Of a stretch of 64,000 bases of DNA, positions 53,550 through 62,200 are shown in pieces. A model generated the notes under the pieces. That model was not told where the DNA came from. It searched no databases and saw only the letters and a program-made list of their open reading frames with translations. Source of the stretch: Micromonospora qiuiae (GTDB taxonomy: Bacteria > Actinomycetota > Actinomycetes > Mycobacteriales > Micromonosporaceae). The translations under genes and the position numbers were made by a program. Every line of letters starts with the position of its first letter. Within the stretch, counting starts at the first letter, position 1. The DNA is taken from the NCBI RefSeq assembly GCF_016863555.1, contig NZ_BOPC01000031.1, forward strand, positions 57,715 through 121,714. The letters run 5' to 3'.

Positions 53550-54848
53550 CTACTGCTGGAGCACGGCGCTGATCTCGCCGTTGTCCTTCTGGAGGTCGCC
53601 GCTGCCGTTGAGGACCTGGTTGCGCACGAGCGTCAGCCACGGGCTGTTCGGCGCGTTGAACGCCTGCTGGAAGTTCAGCGCCACCGGCGTGTCGCCCTGG
53701 CCGGCCACCTCGTTGATGGTGACCAGCCGCGGGTCCTCGGCGGCGTACCTGTTGTTCGCCAGGTCGGCGCGCGACACCACGTCCTTGTTCTTCGCCAGCA
53801 CCTCGACCTGGGCCTCCTCGGACATCATCCAGCTGAGGAAGTTCCAGGCCTGGGCCGCCTTCTTGGAGTCCTTCGACACACCGATGCCGTCCCCGCCGAC
53901 AAAGGTGGAGGCGCCGCCGTTGGGGCCGGGGATACCGGCGACACCGACGTCGAACGGCGTCGAGGAGAGCAGCGTGGCCGGGTAGAACATCAGCCCGACC
54001 TTGCCCTCGGTGAAGCCGGCGGTCCAGGTCGGACCGGTCTCACCCGCCGAGGACGGCAGAACAGCGCCGGAGCGCCACAGGTCCGCCCAGGTGCGGTAGA
54101 CCTGCTGGGCGGTCTCGTCGGCGAGCTTGGACTCCTTGCCGTCCTCACTGAGCACCTGACCGCCAGCGGCCCAGACGGACGGGAACCAGGTGAAGACGAG
54201 GCATCCGCCGCAGTTGAGTCCCGCCGCGGTGCCGTAGACACCGTCCTTCTTGAGGCCCTGGACCGCCTTGGCGGCGGCGGCGTACTCCTCGAGCGTCGCC
54301 GGCGCCTTCTCCGGGTCCAGCCCGGCCTCGGCGAAGAGCTGCTTGTTCCAGAACAGCATGGACAGGTCCAGCACGAAGGGCAGGACGTGCGCCTTGCCCT
54401 CGACCGTGCCCGCCGACAGGTGTCCCTTGTTGATGGAGTCCTTGAAGCTGAGTCCGTCGATGTTCGCGCTGAGATCCTGGAACAGTCCCTGGCTCACCCA
54501 GTTCGGCACGTAGACGATGTCCGCGGCGAAGAGGTCCGGAAGGCTGCTCGATCCGGCCGCCGCGCCGACCTTCGCGACGTAGTCGTCGTTGGGAACGACG
54601 GTCAGCTTGACCGTGTTCTGGTGGCTGGCGTTGTAGGCGTCGACCAGCAGCTTCGCCTGCTTCTCCAGCGGTGCACGGGTCCACAGGGTGAGCTCGCTGC
54701 CGTCGTCGACGCCGTTGGGGCCGGCCTCGGCCGCACTCAGGCCGTTCGGTTCGTCGCCGCCGCAGGCGGCCACGCCCACCGTCAGCGCCGCTACCAGGGC
54801 TCCTGCCAACGAACGTAGGGCAGTACGCCTGCCCAGGGTCCTCTTCAT
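53550..54848 (-). CDS. Sugar ABC transporter substrate-binding lipoprotein (CUT1)
   Basis: 432 residues; ATG 54848 after TGGGAG. Signal peptide with lipobox VAAC, lipidated Cys near residue 29. It contains the cluster-B binding-protein features ELTLWTRAP, DLFAADIVYVPNW, LFWNKQLFAEAGLDPEKAP and WNFLSWMMSEEAQ. It delivers an oligosaccharide to the MalF/MalG permeases; the GH127 gene in the operon suggests arabinofuranosyl sugars. A long imperfect hairpin (54946-54997) lies in its upstream region. Confidence 0.92.
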   Translation of the reverse strand: MKRTLGRRTALRSLAGALVAALTVGVAACGGDEPNGLSAAEAGPNGVDDGSELTLWTRAPLEKQAKLLVDAYNASHQNTVKLTVVPNDDYVAKVGAAAGSSSLPDLFAADIVYVPNWVSQGLFQDLSANIDGLSFKDSINKGHLSAGTVEGKAHVLPFVLDLSMLFWNKQLFAEAGLDPEKAPATLEEYAAAAKAVQGLKKDGVYGTAAGLNCGGCLVFTWFPSVWAAGGQVLSEDGKESKLADETAQQVYRTWADLWRSGAVLPSSAGETGPTWTAGFTEGKVGLMFYPATLLSSTPFDVGVAGIPGPNGGASTFVGGDGIGVSKDSKKAAQAWNFLSWMMSEEAQVEVLAKNKDVVSRADLANNRYAAEDPRLVTINEVAGQGDTPVALNFQQAFNAPNSPWLTLVRNQVLNGSGDLQKDNGEISAVLQQ

Positions 54849-55088
54849 CTGTCACTCCCAGGGTTCATCGTTCGATGGGGCCGCGATGCGGTCCCCTGAG
54901 CCGCGGTCCACTGCGGTATGAAGCTGGTGGCGTCGATCGGCGCGCGATGCGGGAACCATCTCGTCAACCGGCAGTCGGCACTGGTTCCCATCGCATCGCT
55001 GCCTTCCGCCGGATCCGGCGCGGTTGGGTGACGTCGTGCCTGCCGCGGCCGAGGTGGTGGCTATCACTTCCGCCGCTAGGGTGTCGCA

Positions 55089-55102
55089 CGAAAACGCTTT
55101 CG
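55089..55102. promoter_or_regulatory. CGAAA-N4-TTTCG operator
   Basis: CGAAAACGCTTTCG has perfect 5-bp arms. It sits in the 398-bp divergent region between the sugar ABC operon (minus) and LacI paralogue 2 (plus), followed by GCAAG as in the sites at 57.4-57.6 kb. Confidence 0.75.
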
Positions 55103-55233
55103 GCAAGATGTCGTACGGGTAAAACCTGAACGCCCCGCACTTTCCTTCACATCTTCCCGACAGGCCACCTACGCTCTAGGCTTGCCGCAAGTACGAGGGC
55201 GGCGAGCATCTGACGGCCGCTATGAAATCCTTG

Positions 55234-55246
55234 CGAAAGGTTTTCG
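55234..55246. promoter_or_regulatory. CGAAA-N3-TTTCG operator at the LacI start
   Basis: CGAAAGGTTTTCG ends at the base before the GTG start of the LacI gene (55247) and contains its likely ribosome site. This is a natural place for autoregulation. Confidence 0.6.
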
Positions 55247-56269
55247 GTGGGTCGACGACGATCACAGTCGGTGACGCTGAGTGACGTGGCTAGCCGCGCC
55301 GGCGTCTCGATCGCCACCGCGTCCAAGGCACTCAACGGGCGCGCCGAGGTCGCCTCGGCCACCCGAGAGCGGGTGCTGCGCGCCGCCGCCGAGTTGTCCT
55401 TCCAACCCAACGTGCTGGCCACCGGTCTGATCTCCGGCCGCACCCGGACAGTCGGCCTGCTCACCGACGAGCTCGGCGGTCGGTTCGCCATACCGATCCT
55501 GCTCGGCGCCGAGAACGCCCTCGGCAACGGACAGATGTCCGTGCTGCTCTGCGACGCCCGGGGTGACGCCATCCGCCGCCAGCACTACATCCGCACCCTG
55601 CTGGCCCGTCAGGTCGACGGGTTCATCGTGGTCGGTGACAGCAACGAGCTGCGCCCGTCACTGACGCAGGACATCCCCGTCCCGGTGGTCTACGCGTACG
55701 CCGAGTCGACCGATCCGCGCGATCTGTCGATCGTGGCCGACGACGAGGGCGGCGCCCGGCTCGCCGCCGAACACCTGGTGTCGCACGGCCGACGCAGGAT
55801 CGGTCACATCACCGGTCCGGACACCTACCGCGCGGCCCGCGACCGGGTCGCCGGGTTACGCACGGTGCTCAACGAGGCGGCGCTCCGCCTCGCCGGCGAG
55901 CCGCTCTACGGCGAGTGGTCGCAACGGTGGGGCCGACACGCTGCCCGACTGCTGCTGGCCGCCCGGCCGGACGTGGACGCCATCTTCTGCGGCAACGACC
56001 AGGTCGCCGCTGGCGTTGCCGACACCCTGCGCGGGCTCGGCCGACGGATCCCGGACGACGTGGCGATCATCGGGTACGACAACTGGGAGTTCTTTGCCGC
56101 CGACTGCCGGCCGCCACTGACCACCGTGGACCTCAACCTCGAACAGCTCGGCGCGACCGCGGTCAACCACCTCCTCGCCGCCCTGGACGGCACCGCGGAC
56201 GCCGGGGTCATCCGGCAACAGGGTCGCCTCGTGGTACGCGAGTCCACCGGTCCCGCGGTGCAGAGCTGA
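55247..56269 (+). CDS. LacI-family transcriptional repressor (paralogue 2)
   Basis: 340 residues from GTG 55247. Helix-turn-helix VTLSDVASRAGVSIATASKALNGRAEV at about 7-33, hinge NVLATGLISGRTRTVGLL, sensor domain with LCDARGDAI, HITGPDTYRAARDRV, DAIFCGNDQVAAG and the end VVRESTGPAV. Closely paralogous to the LacI at 35365-36393. It is divergent from the sugar ABC/GH127 operon and is the best candidate for its repressor through the two CGAAA-type sites in the gap. Confidence 0.9.
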   Translation: MGRRRSQSVTLSDVASRAGVSIATASKALNGRAEVASATRERVLRAAAELSFQPNVLATGLISGRTRTVGLLTDELGGRFAIPILLGAENALGNGQMSVLLCDARGDAIRRQHYIRTLLARQVDGFIVVGDSNELRPSLTQDIPVPVVYAYAESTDPRDLSIVADDEGGARLAAEHLVSHGRRRIGHITGPDTYRAARDRVAGLRTVLNEAALRLAGEPLYGEWSQRWGRHAARLLLAARPDVDAIFCGNDQVAAGVADTLRGLGRRIPDDVAIIGYDNWEFFAADCRPPLTTVDLNLEQLGATAVNHLLAALDGTADAGVIRQQGRLVVRESTGPAVQS

Positions 56270-56293
56270 TCTTCGAGCACGCTCGCCCCTGAA

Positions 56294-56326
56294 GTCCCGG
56301 CGGCGACAGCTCTCGCCGGACGGGAC
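56294..56326. terminator. Hairpin between convergent LacI genes
   Basis: GTCCC (56294-56298) with GGGAC (56322-56326) encloses CGGCGA (56301-56306) with TCGCCG (56313-56318), separated by a small internal loop. Confidence 0.55.
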
Positions 56327-56344
56327 CGCTGCGCTGGGCCGGGA

Positions 56345-57412
56345 TCAGCGGTGTGGTGCTGCCGTGCTGCGCCGGGTCACGAGCTCGGGCAACAGCAGAT
56401 CGCACCGGCGGATCGCCGGATCGCCGACGCGGTCGAGTTGGGGCAGCAGCAGCCCGAGGCTGCGTCGCCCCAGCTCGGCAAAGTCCTGTCGTACGGTGGT
56501 CAGCGGCGGCAGGAACTGTGCAGCGTCCGGTATCCCGTCGAATCCCACCACGCTGACCTCGTCCGGAACGCTGCGACCGGCCTCGTGCAGGGCCCGCAAC
56601 ACACCGAGGGCAAGCTGATCGCTGGCGCAGAAGATGGCCCTGACGGAGGGATCGCGGGCCAACCGTACGCCCTGTTCGTATCCGGTGCACGCCGTCCAGT
56701 CACCGGGCACCACCGGCGGAATCGGCGCGCCGGCGGCCTGTAGGGCGGCCCGCCAGCCCGCCTCCCGTTCGTCCGCCTCCGGCCAGTCCGGCGGGCCGGC
56801 CAGGTGGTGGACGGTGCGGTGGCCCAGGTCGAGCAGGTGCTGGGTGGCGAGCCGGGCACCTGCGGCGTTGTCGATCTGCGCGCGCGGGATCGCCTCGCTG
56901 GATCCGCCGCCCACGGTCACGCAGGGCGATCCGGCCGTCGCCATCGCCAGGGCGCTGGCCATCGCGGGCTTGGGCGCGATGGCGATGATCCCTTCGACCG
57001 ACTGTCGGCGCAGCCAGTCGACCGCGTCGAGCACCGATCGGCGATCCAGGTGGCGCACGCTGACGACGCTGACGAAGTAGTCCGCGGCGCGGGCCGCACC
57101 CTCGATGGCGTACAGCATGGACGTCGGCCCGTACAGCGGGCTCTCGTAACCGATGATGCCGAGCGTGCCGGAGCGTCGCGTGGCCAGCGCCCGGGCCGCC
57201 GGATTCCGTTGGTAGTCGAGCGTCCGCATGGCGTCCAGCACCCGCTGCCGGGTGTGGTCCGCGACGTACGGATGTCCATTGACGACACGAGACACGGTCT
57301 GGGCGGAGACGCCCGCCAGCTCCGCGACATCACGCATGATCGAACGGCCGGAACGGTTGGCCACCGGCCGCCCAGCTTCCCGAGACGGGGCACACGACGG
57401 TGTTGTCTGCAC
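56345..57412 (-). CDS. LacI-family transcriptional repressor (third, divergent type)
   Basis: 355 residues from GTG 57412; ATG 57337 just before the helix-turn-helix is an alternative start. Helix-turn-helix MRDVAELAGVSAQTVSRVVNGHPYV, then a sensor domain with GIIGYESPLYGPTSMLYAIEGAAR and SVVGFDGIPDAAQFLPPLTTVRQDF, the SalR/rhamnose-type group. It is clearly different from paralogues 1 and 2. A perfect 14-bp palindrome of the CGAAA family lies 18 bp upstream, consistent with autoregulation. Confidence 0.9.
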   Translation of the reverse strand: MQTTPSCAPSREAGRPVANRSGRSIMRDVAELAGVSAQTVSRVVNGHPYVADHTRQRVLDAMRTLDYQRNPAARALATRRSGTLGIIGYESPLYGPTSMLYAIEGAARAADYFVSVVSVRHLDRRSVLDAVDWLRRQSVEGIIAIAPKPAMASALAMATAGSPCVTVGGGSSEAIPRAQIDNAAGARLATQHLLDLGHRTVHHLAGPPDWPEADEREAGWRAALQAAGAPIPPVVPGDWTACTGYEQGVRLARDPSVRAIFCASDQLALGVLRALHEAGRSVPDEVSVVGFDGIPDAAQFLPPLTTVRQDFAELGRRSLGLLLPQLDRVGDPAIRRCDLLLPELVTRRSTAAPHR

Positions 57413-57429
57413 CCCCTGACAATGAACCC

Positions 57430-57443
57430 CGAAAAGCTTTTCG
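57430..57443. promoter_or_regulatory. Perfect CGAAA-N4-TTTCG palindrome
   Basis: CGAAAAGCTTTTCG is a perfect 14-bp palindrome followed by GCAA, 18 bp before the third LacI gene. Confidence 0.75.
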
Positions 57444-57560
57444 GCAATCCCGCAGCCGCAACTCCCCTTTGATCACGAGGTTAACGGCAGGCGGAGATTA
57501 ATCACCTGCTGTCAGCCTCATGATCAACCCTGAAACGGCGGAACGAGTCAGCCTTACGCA

Positions 57561-57574
57561 CGAAAAGCATTTCG
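57561..57574. promoter_or_regulatory. Second CGAAA-N4-TTTCG site, facing a gene-poor stretch
   Basis: CGAAAAGCATTTCG has perfect arms and is followed by GCAAG. On the plus strand it points at about 235 bp with no intact gene. Confidence 0.65.
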
Positions 57575-57592
57575 GCAAGGGTCCCGACGGGA

Positions 57593-57706
57593 TTGGCGCC
57601 TTCACCGGCGCTGCGACGCTCGCGAGTCACCGGCGCGCAGGCGGCGGCGCAGGGCTGGATGCTCCGGGACTGGTGGCGCCACCTGAAGAGCCGCTACGGC
57701 TACTGA
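57593..57706 (+). pseudogene. Short orphan reading frame, possible C-terminal remnant of a lost gene
   Basis: The frame open to the TGA at 57704-57706 ends in GWMLRDWWRHLKSRYGY, an aromatic-rich tail that looks like the end of a real protein, but it has only about 37 codons from TTG 57593, with no clear ribosome site. The adjacent operator with nothing behind it fits a deletion scar. It could instead be a tiny intact gene. The rest of 57413-57811 shows only the two operators. Confidence 0.3.
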
Positions 57707-57811
57707 CCTGCGCGGCTGCCGGCGAAGTAGGCGTGCAGCAAGGCGACCGCTCGGCCGCGTGAGTTGCGGGGCCGGGCAGGTCACCTGACGTGCCGCGAAA
57801 CATGGGCGGGA

Positions 57812-58663
57812 TCAGCGCAGCCGCCGCGCCGGGAACCGGGCCGGCGGCTCGGCGATCGCGTCCTGGGCCGCGATCAGCTGGATCTCCCGGGTGCCCGCCG
57901 CCAGGGTCGCCTCGAGGACGGTGAAGACGGTGGCGACGGTGCGTTCCAGGGCCGCCGCGGGCGATCCCGTGGTCGACAGATGCGCCAGGTACAGCGCGGC
58001 GGTGACGTCGCCGCCGCCGTTCGGGTTGATCGGCAGCAACGGCGTGGTCACCGCCCACGCGCCCTCGTCCGAGACGGCCACCACCTCCAGCAACCCCGCC
58101 GGCAGGTCGCCGTGCAGCACGCTGGTCACCAGGACGTGCCGTGGCCCGGTCGCGCGTACCACGTCGACCGCCTCCAGCAACTCCGGCAGTGACCTCGTGG
58201 TGCAGCCGGCGAGGAAGTCCAGCTCGAAGTGGTTGGGGGTGATGATGTCCGCGCGCGGGACCACGACGTCCCGCAGGTACTCCGGAATGCCGGGCCGGAC
58301 GAACATGCCCCGGCCGACATCGCCCATCACCGGGTCGCAGCAGTAGACGGCCGCCGGGTTCGCGGTCTTGACCAGGGTCACCGCGTCGAGGATCACCGCA
58401 CCCATCGCCGGGTCGCCCTGGTAGCCCGAGAGCACCGCGTCGGCGTCGCCGAGAACCCCCCGATCCGCTATGCCCGCGATCACCTCGGCCACGTCGGCGG
58501 GCGCCAGCAGCGGGCCGCGCCACGCGCCGTATCCGGTGTGGTTGGAGAAGTGCACGGTCAGCACCGGCCAGACCTCGTGCCCGAGCCGTTGCAGGGGGAA
58601 GACCGCCGCCGAGTTGCCGACGTAGCCGTAGGCGACCGACGACTGGATGGACAGGAATCTCAC
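57812..58663 (-). CDS. pdxY: Pyridoxal kinase
   Basis: 283 residues from GTG 58663, where the conserved PdxY/PdxK beginning (VRFLSIQSSVAYGYVGNSAAVFPLQRLG) starts. Further motifs: NHTGYGAWRG, GYQGDPAMG, YCCDPVMGD, TPNHFELDFLAG and the ribokinase-type anion hole NGGGDVTAALYLAHL, where Asp is the catalytic base. It phosphorylates pyridoxal to PLP. It stands alone, and no PLP gene is adjacent, although a PLP decarboxylase is 2 kb away. Confidence 0.93.
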   Translation of the reverse strand: MRFLSIQSSVAYGYVGNSAAVFPLQRLGHEVWPVLTVHFSNHTGYGAWRGPLLAPADVAEVIAGIADRGVLGDADAVLSGYQGDPAMGAVILDAVTLVKTANPAAVYCCDPVMGDVGRGMFVRPGIPEYLRDVVVPRADIITPNHFELDFLAGCTTRSLPELLEAVDVVRATGPRHVLVTSVLHGDLPAGLLEVVAVSDEGAWAVTTPLLPINPNGGGDVTAALYLAHLSTTGSPAAALERTVATVFTVLEATLAAGTREIQLIAAQDAIAEPPARFPARRLR

Positions 58664-58748
58664 CGGCCCATCATGGCGGTTGCCGCCGCGGCCACCCGCA
58701 CCACCCACTGAGCAGAATCCGTCGAGAGCATCGCGGCACCTCCAACGT

Positions 58749-58781
58749 GGTGGCCGGGACACCGAGCGTGTCCCGGCCACC
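58749..58781 (-). terminator. Strong terminator hairpin
   Basis: GGTGGCCGGGACAC (58749-58762) and GTGTCCCGGCCACC (58768-58781) form a perfect 14-bp stem with a 5-base loop, after the secreted hydrolase gene. Confidence 0.88.
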
Positions 58782-58793
58782 GAAGGCGTCGGC

Positions 58794-60371
58794 TCAGAAG
58801 AGCCAGGTCGGCAGTTCCGGCTCCGCACGCAGCGGAACCATCTCCGGGGCCGGTCCGTCCGCCGGGCCGGCGGTCCGGCTACGGGCGTTGTTCGCCGTGG
58901 TACCCGGCGGCGGCGCGGCGGCGCACCGCGTGCCCGCCGCCGGTACGACGAGGTCGATCAGGTACCGGTCGATCGCCTCGTCGGCGCAGGCCACCCGGCC
59001 GTACACGATGTGTCCCCACCCCTCGTACGTCAGCAGCTCGGCGTGGCCTCCGAACTGCTCGGCAGCGCCCAGCGCCCAGTTGTAGCCGGTCGCCGGGTCG
59101 TGCAGCGCGTTGGCGAACAGCAGCTTCGCCTCGTTGGTCGGGGTGATCCGACGCTGCGGATTGTTCGCCGGCGTCGGCCAGCCCAGGCAGATCGCACCCA
59201 CCGACGCCCGCGGCGGGTTCGGCAGGTCCGGCGCCGCGCGCTGGGCATCGGCGGCGATCGAGCGCCACTCGGCGAAGTCGCGGGCCTTCAGGTCCCAGTC
59301 CTGGCAGAGGACCGCCTGGTACGCGAAGTCCACGACCGTCGGCTGGTTCTCGGCCGACCGGCGTGATGCGGCAGCAGGCGTGGTCGACGGGCGGCCGGCG
59401 TCGAGCCGCTCCAACTCGCTGGCGATGGCGAGCCAGTAGGGCTGGTAGTTCAAGTTGCCCACCACGAAGTTCACCAGCTCCGACTGGGTGATCTTGTAGC
59501 TCGGGTCGTCCGGGTCCGACAGTTCGCCGCGATCGGCGCGCTCCAGCAGTCGCCACCAGAACTGTCGGATGTCGCGGCCGTGCAGGGCGCACTCGGAGAG
59601 CCGGGCGCAGCCGGCGACGAACTCGTCGAACGAGTCCTGCCCGGTGGCCGCCTGGGTGACGGCGAAGCCCCGGGCGTCCTGGCTGTGGTCCATCGTGCTG
59701 TCCGCGACGAGGGCCCGCACCCGGTTCGGATACCGTTCCGCGTACTGCTGGGCCATCAGCGTGCCGTACGACATACCGAAGAAGGTCAGCTTGTCGTCGC
59801 CGACCGCCGCCCGGATGGCGTCGATGTCACGGATCACCTGCAGCGTGTCCACATGGTCGAAAACCGGCCCGCTGTGGGTGCGGCAGTCGTCGGCCAGCGC
59901 CCGACTCGCGGCGACCATGTCATCGAAGGCGGTGGCCGTTGTGATCGGCCCGGCAGGCAGATCCAGGATCCTGTCGAGCGAACACCGGACCGGCGCGCTA
60001 CGGGCGACGCCGCGTGGGTCGAATCCGAGAATATCGAAGTGACGACGGAGGTCGTCGCTGTACCCGGCTCGCAGCGCCGCGTCGACGCCCGAGCCGCCCG
60101 GTCCGCCCGGGTTGACCACCAGCGACCCGCGCCGCGCGTTCGGGTCGGTGGCCGGCCGCTTGGCCAGCGCCAGGTCGATGGTCGGCCCGTGCGGGTCGGC
60201 CCAGTCGACCGGCACCTCCAGCGTGCCGCACAGGGCGCTGGCATCCTGCTCGCAGGGCGCCCACTGCACGGCCTCGACCGGGGCCGCCGAGGCGGGCGAC
60301 GGGGCGAGCGGCATCAACATCAGACCCGCCACCGCACCGACAAACAATTGCCGGACCACTTTTCTGCGCAT
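58794..60371 (-). CDS. Secreted alpha/beta hydrolase, tripeptidyl aminopeptidase type
   Basis: 525 residues; ATG 60371 follows GAGAGGA. Signal peptide about 1-29 (ends SASA). VNPGGPGGSG forms the oxyanion region, GMSYGT carries the nucleophile Ser, and the C-terminal TAP-like domain has NEAKLLFANALHDPATGYNWA and YEGWGHIVYGRVACADEAIDRYL with the catalytic His. This is the SlpD/SlpE/Tap family that trims N-terminal peptides from secreted proteins; some relatives are proline iminopeptidase-like esterases. Confidence 0.9.
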   Translation of the reverse strand: MRRKVVRQLFVGAVAGLMLMPLAPSPASAAPVEAVQWAPCEQDASALCGTLEVPVDWADPHGPTIDLALAKRPATDPNARRGSLVVNPGGPGGSGVDAALRAGYSDDLRRHFDILGFDPRGVARSAPVRCSLDRILDLPAGPITTATAFDDMVAASRALADDCRTHSGPVFDHVDTLQVIRDIDAIRAAVGDDKLTFFGMSYGTLMAQQYAERYPNRVRALVADSTMDHSQDARGFAVTQAATGQDSFDEFVAGCARLSECALHGRDIRQFWWRLLERADRGELSDPDDPSYKITQSELVNFVVGNLNYQPYWLAIASELERLDAGRPSTTPAAASRRSAENQPTVVDFAYQAVLCQDWDLKARDFAEWRSIAADAQRAAPDLPNPPRASVGAICLGWPTPANNPQRRITPTNEAKLLFANALHDPATGYNWALGAAEQFGGHAELLTYEGWGHIVYGRVACADEAIDRYLIDLVVPAAGTRCAAAPPPGTTANNARSRTAGPADGPAPEMVPLRAEPELPTWLF

Positions 60372-60799
60372 GCTTCCTCTCCCAGGTAATTACCCGGCAC
60401 CTGCCGGACGGAAGCGACGTTAGCGAATTGAACGAACGCGCGGTGTTACCTGATTGTGTCGCCGAGAAAGCCGATGTTAAAACGTTGGGAATTGACCGGC
60501 AGAAGAACCGGCAGAACACTATGCAGCTTCTTTCTGCCCATACCTGAGAACGGTGAGGTCAATGGTCTCCGGGGGAAATCCGAGTGAGGATCCGTCGCAT
60601 CGAGACATCGAATCCGACGGCCAACAGTCAAGATGGCCGACATCACAGGAATCGGCGACCGGTTCGTCGCGGCCACCACCCCGCCCAATAGCAGACAGCA
60701 CTCACGCGGTTACTCCAAGTAATATCCCTGCCGATGGCTCTCTCCGATCAGGAGGCACACTCGTGATCAACTCACCGTGGATGGACGTGGCGGGGTCCC
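60372..60799. other. Gene-free stretch, comparatively AT-rich
   Basis: No gene is supported. It must contain the promoter of the secreted hydrolase. CCGGCAGAA occurs twice, 12 bp apart (60498-60518 region). A strong AGGAGG at 60750-60755 precedes GTG 60763, but that frame soon becomes the antisense of the decarboxylase gene. Confidence 0.5.
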
Positions 60800-62170
60800 T
60801 CACTCGGCGGCTAGGCGGACCATCGCGGCAATCGAGCGGTCCACGTCCGCCTCGGTCGTGGTGGCGTTCGACACCGCGATCCGCATCAATCGTCGGCCCC
60901 GCCACGTCGTACCGCCCACCCAGCAGGTGCCCTCCGCCTGCGCCGCCGCGACCACCCGGTCGGTGCGCGCGTCGTCGCCGAAGCCGACCAGCACCTGATT
61001 GAGGACCACCTCGTTCGCCACCTCGAACCCGGCCGCGGTCAGCCCCTCAGCGAACCGGCGGGCCAGCGCGCAGCAGCGGTCGACCAGCGCCGCCACCCCG
61101 TCGCGGCCCAGCTCCCGCAGCCCGGCCCAGACCGCGAATCCCCGGGCCCGGCGCGACGACTCCGCGGTCAGATCCGCGCCTACCGGCGCACCACCGGATC
61201 CGACGAGGTACGACGCGGTGTAGGACATCGCCGCCGCGTGCACGTCGGGCCGGGCGCAGAAGGCGAAGGCCGAGTCGTACGGCAGGTTCAGCCACTTGTG
61301 GCCGTCGCAGGCCCACGAATCCGCCAGCTCCAGCCCGTCGGTCAGGTGCCGGGTGGCCGGGCTCGCCGCGGCCCACAGGCCGAACGCCCCGTCCACGTGC
61401 ACCCACCCGCCGTGCCGATGGACCAGCTCACACGCCTCCCGCAGCTCGTCGCAGGCGCCGGTGTTCACGTTGCCGGCCTGGAGGCAGACGATGGTGGGGC
61501 CCGGGGAGGCGGCACGCAGCGCGCCCCGCAGCGACTCCAGGTCGATGGCGCCGTTCGGCCCGGCGGCAACCGGCCGCACCACGTCCGTGCCCAGGCCGAG
61601 CAGCCGCAGCGAACGGTCGATGGTCGCGTGCCGCTCCGCACCGGCGAGCACCCGGATCGACGGCGCCCCGAGCAGGCCGCGCCGCTCCACGTCCCAGCCC
61701 GCGTCGGCGAGCACCTGGTGCCGGGCGGCGGCGAGCCCGGCGGTGTTGGCCGCCTGTGCACCGGTGACGAAACCGACCGATGCCGACGCCGGGATCCCCA
61801 GCAGGTCCTTCAGCCAGTCGCCGGCGGCGGCCTCGGCGGCGACGGCGGCCGGGGACGTGACGGCGTTGAACGCGACCTGGTCCCAACCGGCGGCGAGCAT
61901 GTCGGCCGCGGTCGCCGCTGGCAGCGCGCCGCCGACCACGAACCCGAAGTACCGCGGTCCGGCGGTCGCCACCAGGCCGGGTTCGGCCGCAGCGACCAGC
62001 TCCGCCACCACCTGCTCCGGTGGGGTGGGGGCGGCGGGCAACGGACCGGCGAACGCCTCGACCAGCCGGGACTGGTCGATCGGCACCCCGACCGGCCGCT
62101 CCGGCAACGAGCGACGATAGTCGGCCGCGTGATCGGCGACCGAGTGGAACAGGCGACGCAACTCGTCCAT
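60800..62170 (-). CDS. PLP-dependent amino-acid decarboxylase (group II / DDC-like)
   Basis: 456 residues; ATG 62170. Group II decarboxylase features: GPRYFGFVVGGALPAA, TGAQAANTAGLAAARHQ, HATIDRSLRLLGLG, VHVDGAFGLWA with the PLP-binding Asp, and the Schiff-base Lys in ACDGHKWLNLPYDSAF. Probably acts on an aromatic or related amino acid. It lies 30 bp behind the diguanylate cyclase gene on the same strand, so the two are likely cotranscribed. The exact substrate is unknown. Confidence 0.88.
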   Translation of the reverse strand: MDELRRLFHSVADHAADYRRSLPERPVGVPIDQSRLVEAFAGPLPAAPTPPEQVVAELVAAAEPGLVATAGPRYFGFVVGGALPAATAADMLAAGWDQVAFNAVTSPAAVAAEAAAGDWLKDLLGIPASASVGFVTGAQAANTAGLAAARHQVLADAGWDVERRGLLGAPSIRVLAGAERHATIDRSLRLLGLGTDVVRPVAAGPNGAIDLESLRGALRAASPGPTIVCLQAGNVNTGACDELREACELVHRHGGWVHVDGAFGLWAAASPATRHLTDGLELADSWACDGHKWLNLPYDSAFAFCARPDVHAAAMSYTASYLVGSGGAPVGADLTAESSRRARGFAVWAGLRELGRDGVAALVDRCCALARRFAEGLTAAGFEVANEVVLNQVLVGFGDDARTDRVVAAAQAEGTCWVGGTTWRGRRLMRIAVSNATTTEADVDRSIAAMVRLAAE

Positions 62171-62200
62171 CGGCGCACCATACTCGCCGCCCCCGACAGG

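Noticed and set aside
57520..57762. An 80-codon plus-strand frame starting ATG 57520
   Set aside because: No ribosome site, composition typical of random GC-rich sequence; the neighbouring frame ending at 57706 has a more protein-like tail.
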